Assembly: GCA_003049485.1 (NCBI GenBank)
Contig: PYST01000130.1
Coordinates: 35,521-99,520, forward strand
From: Ophioceras dolichostomum
Taxonomy: Eukaryota; Ascomycota; Sordariomycetes; Magnaporthales; Ophioceraceae
Length of the DNA stretch: 64,000 nt
Reading direction: 5' to 3'
The position numbers were made by a program, and so were the translations under genes. Below the pieces are notes generated by a model. It did no database searches. It worked only from the letters and a program-made list of their open reading frames with translations, and was not told where the DNA came from. Numbering within the stretch: the first letter of the stretch is position 1; every line of letters starts with the position of its first letter. Positions 57,367-64,000 of this stretch are shown in pieces.

Positions 57367-58810
57367 GGTTGAGCTGGAACGTGACTGAGGCAGGGATCTG
57401 GAGAATGCTACAGAGGAAATCTTGGGGCCGGGCCGACTGGATGATGTTTGCACGTGAACTAAACTTTCCGGAGGAAGATGTACCGCACGCCGGTGAGGAG
57501 GATTGCGAAGGGGTCAAACAGTGGATCCTGGGGGGTTAGACGCTGGGGCGAGCGTGGCTGTGTTGTGCCGGGAACTCGGGAAACGGGACTTAAAGTAGGA
57601 AACGTACCAATCAAGAATAGATTTACGAAGATACCTAGGTACCTAGGCACGATAGAGCGAGTAGTGCTCGGGCGGGGCCCGCTTGGTCTGGAAAGTCGTC
57701 CGCATGGATGTGGTGATTGAGTGAGGGAGGGGAGGACGGCGGCGGGTGGCGAGCACGCAGAAGAGATGGGTACCTACCAGATAAGAAATACAAGCCTCCG
57801 CACAGGCAGTAAACCAAGGTGCATAGCAAATGACGTACCAAGCAGCGACCCGTCTCCGTGATCCCGGGCAGATCAATCAATGATAGTACGGCGTCATCGC
57901 CGTTGCTACTCATGTGGTTGGTAATGCTAGCATCGCTGCCGGCCCGGCCGCTCTTTGACCCTCCCGTCCCTAACAGCAGCCTCGGGTCGATCGATGGTCG
58001 GGTCTTGTGGCTGCCGCGGCTCCCTCCCGTGCTCCGCTGCGATGCGATCAAAACCTTCCACTTCTGCCGGCTCAGCTTGACGGAGGCCAGCTTGGATATG
58101 GTCTGGATCGACTCCAGGAACTTGGCCACTGTTCCAGCTTGCTTGCGAGGCGGCGGGGCGTAGATGAGCTCGCTCGCCGGTCCGTTCCGCTTGTCCGCCC
58201 GCCTCGACGGACCGCGTATGTATGTACGGCTCCTCGCAACGCGCTGGACACATGCTCCGCACCAGTGACACCGATTGTCTGTCCCTCGTGGCGGGCGGGT
58301 CCGGCATCGCCGTCGTGTGACAGTTACCCGCTCGCCGCCGAGCTGTTGCTGGTCACCCGGCAAGCATTGCGAAGTAACCCCCCCTGATACCCCCTGTGAT
58401 TGCGCATCACTGAAGCCCCCAAGGCCGTCTCCATATGCTAGCGCTAAATTTCTACGCTCATTCGAGGGTGGTTTTTGCGCTGGTGAGTGAGACAGACATC
58501 TCTGTAACTACCTATTCACCTTGTTACATGGCGTTGGTTTTTCGATGATATCTGTGGTTTCGGGGCCGGGCTGGAGATATGATTGGTCAGTGGTACGGTG
58601 AGTGACCTACAGGCAGGTATCCGGTCACAACGATTTGATGCTGCCACGTGGATCGCCCGTGGCCACGGCTCTACCTGCCGTTTGTTATTTTCTTTGCTAC
58701 CCGCCCCTCTCCATGGATTTGTCGTCAACATTCTTTCCCCACGACCTATACCATCAACGCATACCACCTTCTTACGGCTGCTTTTTTTTCTTTTCTGAAT
58801 TACCGACGCG
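57367..58810. other. Intergenic, DUF3433 gene to broken F-box gene
   Basis: No supported gene. A reverse-strand frame (58363-57635) is long but has no recognisable domain and a non-ATG beginning. Palindromic cctaggtacctagg lies at about 57632-57646. CT-rich sequence precedes 58811. Confidence 0.45.
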
Positions 58811-60860
58811 ATGGCTGGTCTGCTTGCTGAACGTGTTCCGCTCGAACTTATCGAGGAGATCCTGAGCTATCTGCTCGCTCCTCCTGAGTACACGTATTGG
58901 GAGGATTGGGACTATCGACTCTATCCGCCCGGTGCACCTATCGATACGCCTTTCGGTCAACTTCCTAGCGGCCCGAACAATGAGGAGCTTGACGAGTGAG
59001 TACCTACCTACCTACCTACCTACCTGCTACCTATGTATCTATCTCCCGTTCTACCACTCCTTTCGATCTGCTCCGCATTGACACGCCCACTCGGTTCTGC
59101 TGGGCGGGTGCAATGAGCGTTGGACTTGTGTGATGGAAGACACAGTCCCTCCTTCTGGCTCCGCTTGGGGATTCTAGAACCGCCCTCCGCCTTGCCTTGA
59201 ACCTCCGAGCCACGTGCCATCTCTTCGCAAACTCGCCCTACAATCAACCGCCGCATGTTCGGACGGCTCCGCATCCGCGCCTCGCTGCGCAACGCGGCGT
59301 TCCTGAGTGGACCCCTGGCGGAGCCGTCCCTGGCGCGGATCGCGCCCTACGTGAAGTCGATGGTCTTCGTCGCGGACCCGCGCAGCTGGGATATCGACCT
59401 GGCCCTCTTCCGCGAAATCGTGATCTCCCAGGAGATTGCGAGCTGGAGAAGAGGCGGCGAATGCATCTGGCGGGACGATTGGTTCTTCGACTGGTGGGGT
59501 GACGGCGAGGCGGATGTTCAGATGAAGCGGTTGCATCGCTGGCTCCCGCCGTCGACGCTGGACTTCCCGTTCCGGGACCAGCAGCCCGACGAGGCCTTTG
59601 TCGATTTCAGGTGGGAGGCTGAGGCGCTGAAGACGCTGTTCGACACCGGGGCGATGGGCGCTGCCTTGGGCCGGGCTCTCAAGTGCCTCTGGGCCGTCGA
59701 GAAGGTCGCGATGTGGTATAGGTCGTACGACCGCGAGTTCCTCCTTGATCGCTATCTGTAAGTCCCGCGTTGTCGTCGTGGCTCTGTCCCGGCTCTTACG
59801 GTCCGTGTCCATGACCACGCTAGACCCTACGGCGGTGACCTCGATGATGACTTCGTTGGCTCCTCTGACTCCGAACGTTTCGCTCGCGGGCTTAGTCTGC
59901 ATAAAAATAGCAGTTGCGCGGCCGCGAATGTGGAGGTGAGCGAGAAGCTGTTTAGAGCGACGCTCGAGGCCCTGGTTATTTCTGGTGTGAAGCCTCGGGA
60001 GCTGGTCCTCGACCACGTAGCGAACGATTTCGACTGGCCGGCCACGGTCCGCGGTTGGGAGAAGCTTGATCTGAGCATCGTCCGGATTCTGTGCTTGACC
60101 TTGGCGGGCCCTTCCCTATGCGCCAACGAGCCCAAGACGCCTGGTTCTGCGCCGCCATGGCCGATGGACCCCGAGACGACGCGGCCCGCTGCGGAAGGCG
60201 CCGTGTTTGAGCTTCTTCAAAAAGCCGCCCCTGGGGCTCGAATGCTTCTCCGTGCATTATCCGAGCACGAGCTGCTTGTTCCCGCCTCCTGGCCGGCACC
60301 CTCCCCCGATGCCCAATTTGCGCGTTGTGGATCTCGGCACGGTCTCGCTCTCCACCCACCCGTTCGCCGTTTGGCTCCAGGGGCTGCCACAGCTGGCTTT
60401 GCTGTCATTTGATTTGGCGCGGTCTGTGGAAGGGTGGAAACCTGTATTCAAGGCCATGCGAGACCATGCGAACATCCTCCACTAATACCTGGACCTAGGC
60501 ATGCCTGGAGGCAAGGAATTCGGCTGCACCACCAGCTCTGGCTTCGACCCCTGGCGAAACTGGTCTCTTGAGTTGATGAAAGCGGACAAGAAAAGACGCG
60601 AGGGAGGATTCGTCAAGGGTGAAGCCACTGATGACGGCGAGGACGACTACGAGGACGAATATGAAAACGAGGAAGATGAGGCGGAAGAGGAGGAGGAGGA
60701 GGAGCAGAGGAATGATGGCATTTCGAGGTTTGTCAGCGGTACTGGGCCCTGGAATACACTGTTGCAGTCGTATTTCAGAAATGAGGCAAATGCCCCGTAC
60801 GACAGAGATTTAATCAGCGCGTACGAAGCAACTTCCGGTGGTATATCAGAATCCATATGA
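58811..60860 (+). pseudogene. F-box-type gene, broken by two frameshifts and a stop
   Basis: An ATG at 58811 opens an F-box-like start (ERVPLELIEEILSYLL). Exon 1 is 58811-58995 and intron 1 is 58996-59177 (GTGAGT, CTAG, with an ACCT repeat). Exon 2 (from 59178) continues TALRLALNLRATCHLFANSP. An extra t at 59239 then throws the frame; the following base resumes TINRRMFGRLRIRASLR and APYVKSMVFVADPRSWDID. Intron 2 is 59758-59823 (66 nt) and splices in phase (RYL|PYGGDLDD). In exon 3 an A-run (60219-60223) carries one base too many, after which NLRVVDLGTVSLSTHPFAVW and FKAMRDHANILH are in another frame. A TAA at 60483-60485 interrupts that frame, which then runs on to 60860 through an acidic Glu tract. 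Relatives are F-box proteins of a large filamentous-fungal family. Three independent lesions argue for a pseudogene. Confidence 0.78.
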
Positions 60861-61827
60861 CTGGGGGTTTGTCGCTGTCTAGAACGGGCTTGGGATAATC
60901 AAGACAGAGAGGCATGTTGACTTAGTAGTCGTGTGACTACACGGACTTTTTTTTCTTCTACTCTGATCTCTGCGATAGCCTGCAATTTCATCACCACTTT
61001 CCAGCTTGCGAGACGACGATTTGAGCGCAAGAGGCCTCAGACCCGACCCCTCTTGAGATACGTGATTACGCTCTTTTTTGGCCTCGAGATCCTTTTGCGT
61101 GCGCTAGGTAGGTATGATAGAGTACGTCGGCGGCTCATTTATTACTGGCGCATCGTTTGCGTAGGGAGGTGTTTACATTTGCTGATTTTGCATAATCATC
61201 TGTGTGCAAGACTTTCTGGGCATGAGTTAGCTTTTTACACCACTTTAGCCATGCACTACAATACGATGATTTCCTAAGACTAAGAGGTATCCCACCTCTT
61301 TTGAGTACGTTTCCCACGTATTTTGGCCTTGGAGGTCCTTTTGCGTTGTGCTAGCACGATATTAGTAGACTTATGCTCTAATGCCTTTCAACTAACGGGC
61401 AACTTAAGCTGAGACCAAGAATAATGGAGGAAATGGTGGAAGGCTAAAGGTGAAAAATCAGGAAGGAAGTAAAGCACGCGTGCAGGATCTGGTTTTATTC
61501 ATGTCTCTCGAATAGAGAGACATCGTATGTCCAATGACCCTTTTGTGCTCAGGGCGTTGAGAGTGGACGGATGCCTGGGAAACCGAAGCAGCAATCCCCA
61601 CGAATGCGCACCTCTTCTGACAAGAGGTTGCTTGCAACCGTGAATCAACAGGGAAATTGGACAGGTTCATGAAACTCACAGCAGCAAGACTAACGCTCAC
61701 ACGGAGGCAGGTCTGTGCGGGCTATTTTAAGCACAAGCTGTGTCAAGCGACACTCCCAGTTGGCAAAGACCACTTCTACTGTCTGACTGAATTTATCAAA
61801 GCCATTATCAACGTGGCCGTGTTGGAC
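60861..61827. other. Intergenic, broken F-box gene to GRF/NOV_C gene
   Basis: A/T-richer than its surroundings. Two segments resemble each other: 61044-61115 (cctcgagatccttttgcgt...gctaggta) and 61295-61360 (ccttggaggtccttttgcgt...gctagc), an imperfect direct repeat. No supported gene. Confidence 0.5.
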
Positions 61828-63507
61828 TCAGAAGTAAAACACCTTCAGTTCAGAGGCTTGCCTCTTCACGTCATCATCATCATCATCGCCATCGCCCACA
61901 CCCTCCTCCTCGAGCTCCTCCACAGCCCACTTGAGCGTGAACTTGAGCCGCCTGTTCTTCAGCGGGTTCACGTACACCCTGACCGTGGGTGTGTGCTCCT
62001 GCAGGTTGCTGACCCTGACGATGACGAACACGGTGGGGATCCGCGCGTTGGCCGGGTTGGGATCCTGGTACTTGCGGATCTTCTCGTGCTGCTTGTCGGT
62101 CATGTAGAACTCCTTGTTGGTGTCCCTGAGCGACGACTTCACCTCGATGTAGTACCAGCAGGCCGGGCGCTCGAGCCGCTTCTTGGCCCAGGCGGCCCTG
62201 TCGAGGTGGCCGTGGTCGATGAGCAGGTTGGTGAAGGCGCCCTGGCGGTCGAGGAAGATGATGTCGGCCTGGCCCTCACTCTTCACTTCGGGCCAGTCGA
62301 GTTTCAGGTGCGTGGCGACGAGGTTGCGCGCCTTGGTGCCCCAGTTTTTCTCGGTGATGACGGGGAGGTCGCTGTAGGGCATGAGCTGGCAGCGGAGAAA
62401 CAAGTGTACCTGATGAGCGGGGCCGGGTTTGCGGGGATTAGAGTGGGTTTGCTACGTTAATATTGCAGAGATGAGATGAGAAGACAGTTGGGTGCATCAC
62501 TATGGGGAAAGGGGGGCGACGAAGGTATGAGCTGCTGTGAAAGAAGGGGGAAGCTAGAAACTCACAAAGTACTCGCCTGCGGCGCCGACTTTAGTGTGCC
62601 TGTCGGCGTTCGTGTCGGCAACCAGCTTGAACGGACCAGGACCCGGCGTCTGGCTCGGCTTCTGCTCGAACTGAGACGGCGGGAAGGGGCTGCTTCCGTC
62701 CCATGTTTCGAGGAACCTCCAGATGGGATGGGGTTTTCTGGTGAAAGCGTCGTCCTTGAGCGCCTTGTTGAGTGAGTCCGCGTCCCACTTGTCCTTGATG
62801 GGAAAGTCTGGGTCCCCCGCGACCTCAGTCAGGTGTTCGAGCAGTCTGACGAACTCTTCATCGAGGGGTTCGGACTCGGACTCGGACTCGAGATCGGACT
62901 CAAGATCGGAGCTGTTCTCAGTGCCGGGCTCAGAACCAGGACTGGCGGGAGGGTTCGCCGGAGAAGAAGTCGTGCCCGAGTTGTCGTGGATGGGATTGGA
63001 CATGGTAGTTGCTGTGCCGGCCTGTGAAGGCGGCGGCTGGGATTGTTCCGGCCGGGCGGGTGATGACTTGGCAGGCATATCTGACCGCAGGGAAGGAGAT
63101 TGCTGTGACCGCTGTGGCTGCCGTGCAGGCGATGATGATATAACCGGAACCACAACACCTGCCCGCTTTGGGGTGGTTATCGGGGTCCGGGGCGCGGCCT
63201 TATGATTGCACTTCCCGATCGGACACGCCTCGGAAGGGTTGCCGTCAGGATACGTGCAGACTCGACAGTAGAAGCCACATAGACAGAGCGGGTTGCCCGG
63301 CTTGACGCCCTGGTCGTCGTCCCACGTGGAGAAGCGGAGCTTGCCCCCGCAGAAGCACGCGTAGTAAGGGCGCCCGGACTTGTTGTTCTTCCCGTGCCGC
63401 TTGCACTCGGAGCCGCACGTCTTGCACTTGGGATGCTCGCCGTACACCTCGTGGATGGGGAAGCCGGGAGTCTTGGCTGATTCGGGCTGGGAACTCGAAG
63501 AAGCCAT
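61828..63507 (-). CDS. GRF-type zinc finger fused to NOV_C-like nuclease-fold domain
   Basis: Two exons on the minus strand, 63507-62566 and 62409-61828, give 507 residues. The 156-nt intron (GTGAGT...TCAG) is phase 0 (GEYF|VHLFLR). The upstream frame begins at TTG, so the ATG at 63507 is used. Residues 26-66 resemble a GRF zinc finger: CKTCGSEC, then GRPYYACFC and LRFSTWDDD. A second Cys cluster follows (LCLCGFYCRVC, ACPIGKC, 75-100), then a long Ser/Pro/Gln linker with an acidic run (about 200-218). Residues about 300-465 look like the NOV_C/DUF3883 branch of the PD-(D/E)XK fold: KVGAAGEYF, ADIIFLDRQG (Asp363), WYYIEVKSS (Glu403, Lys405), MTDKQHEKIRKY and VFVIVRVSNL. The tail is acidic. Binding of single-stranded nucleic acid by the finger and cleavage by the fold are inferred; no substrate is known. 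Confidence 0.85.
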
Positions 63508-64000
63508 CTGGTTGATTTGATTCTTGAAAGGGCGGTGTGTGGAGGGCGACTGATGCGGAGGCGGAGGTTTCTGTCGTACTACGATAGTGAATATTGATTT
63601 AGTTGCGGGAAGCTCGGAAGTCACCAAAAAATAAAGATATGAACAATCGTGATGTTTTTAGTGTGATGCTCAAGTGAATACCAATATGTGAGCAGTTGGT
63701 TGGGCAACTCTCGTTGGCCAGCGGGGCTGGATGTCGAGGGTTCTGTTCCTCTTCTCGCTGTCGCCAAGACCCATGTTGTGCTGCCCCATGTTGTGCTACC
63801 AGGCAGCTTTCAAAAACAGGGCCACGCTGCTTCTGATTTGTTCACCCAGAAAGGCATCGAACTTTCAATCCCTTTCATTCTCACGACGCATCAAAACCAC
63901 AATCTCCTTTCCATCCTTCCTTGTACATACCACTTCTTGGCAAGCTGCTGTTAGTGCAGCCCACCAAACCAACACATAATCTCTTAACATACACATTACT
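63508..64000. other. Window edge
   Basis: Upstream region of the minus-strand GRF/NOV_C gene. Contains a short direct repeat (ccatgttgtgctgcc / ccatgttgtgctacc, 63771-63801). No gene can be supported before the window ends. Confidence 0.5.

Noticed and set aside
57635..58363. 242-codon reverse frame
   Set aside because: Begins with a non-ATG codon and shows no recognisable motif; it could hide a fragment, but I cannot support it.

Overview
This window is nuclear DNA from a filamentous ascomycete (Pezizomycotina), most likely a Sordariomycete. The genes are intron-poor. Their short introns (66 to 331 nt) have GTRNGT-type donors, CTAAC or CTGAC branch sites and AG acceptors. GC-rich coding sequence encodes long low-complexity Gly/Ser/Pro/Gln tracts, and several protein families are restricted to fungi (VAC7, Inn1/Fic1-type C2, CFEM, DUF3433, FTA2-like). 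No bacterial operon logic applies: each gene stands alone, separated by 0.4 to 6 kb of noncoding DNA rich in ACCT/AGGT motifs and mono- and dinucleotide runs. I see no tRNA, rRNA or CRISPR array.

Layout. 0.6-1.6 kb: a broken APH-type phosphotransferase gene ending in four exact 30-bp tandem repeats, followed by a 145-bp inverted-repeat element (MITE-like). 3.9-6.2 kb: a coiled-coil protein. 12.2-15.3 kb: VAC7. 17.8-20.1 kb: VPS62-like protein. 22.7-24.3 kb: a SIS-domain sugar-phosphate isomerase resembling bacterial KdsD. 25.0-26.6 kb (-): a WKF-domain protein. 27.5-28.8 kb: 20S proteasome alpha1 subunit (five exons). 32.8-34.0 kb: an unrecognised 199-residue protein. 35.3-36.1 kb (-): TMEM234 family. 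38.9-42.5 kb: C2-domain Inn1/Fic1-type protein. 44.2-44.8 kb: CFEM protein. 45.9-46.5 kb: secreted DUF3237 protein. 47.0-48.5 kb (-): two-TM protein, probably DUF6601.

The last 14 kb (49.9-63.5 kb) has a more accessory character: an FTA2-like degenerate kinase gene whose intron holds a CT microsatellite and an 83-N assembly gap; the second copy of the MITE-like element; a protein with a plausible PD-(D/E)XK nuclease signature; a DUF3433 membrane protein; an F-box-type gene broken by two frameshifts and a stop; and a GRF-type zinc finger joined to a NOV_C-like (PD-(D/E)XK) domain.

Functionally, VAC7 and VPS62 are both linked to the vacuole, and the proteasome, C2 and TMEM234 genes are housekeeping. 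Nothing suggests co-regulated clusters, except possibly the nuclease-like and kinase-like genes at the right end. Many long reverse-strand ORFs are shadows of GC-rich, low-complexity genes and are left out. Several long open frames begin at TTG or GTG; for every real gene I moved the start to the first plausible ATG.
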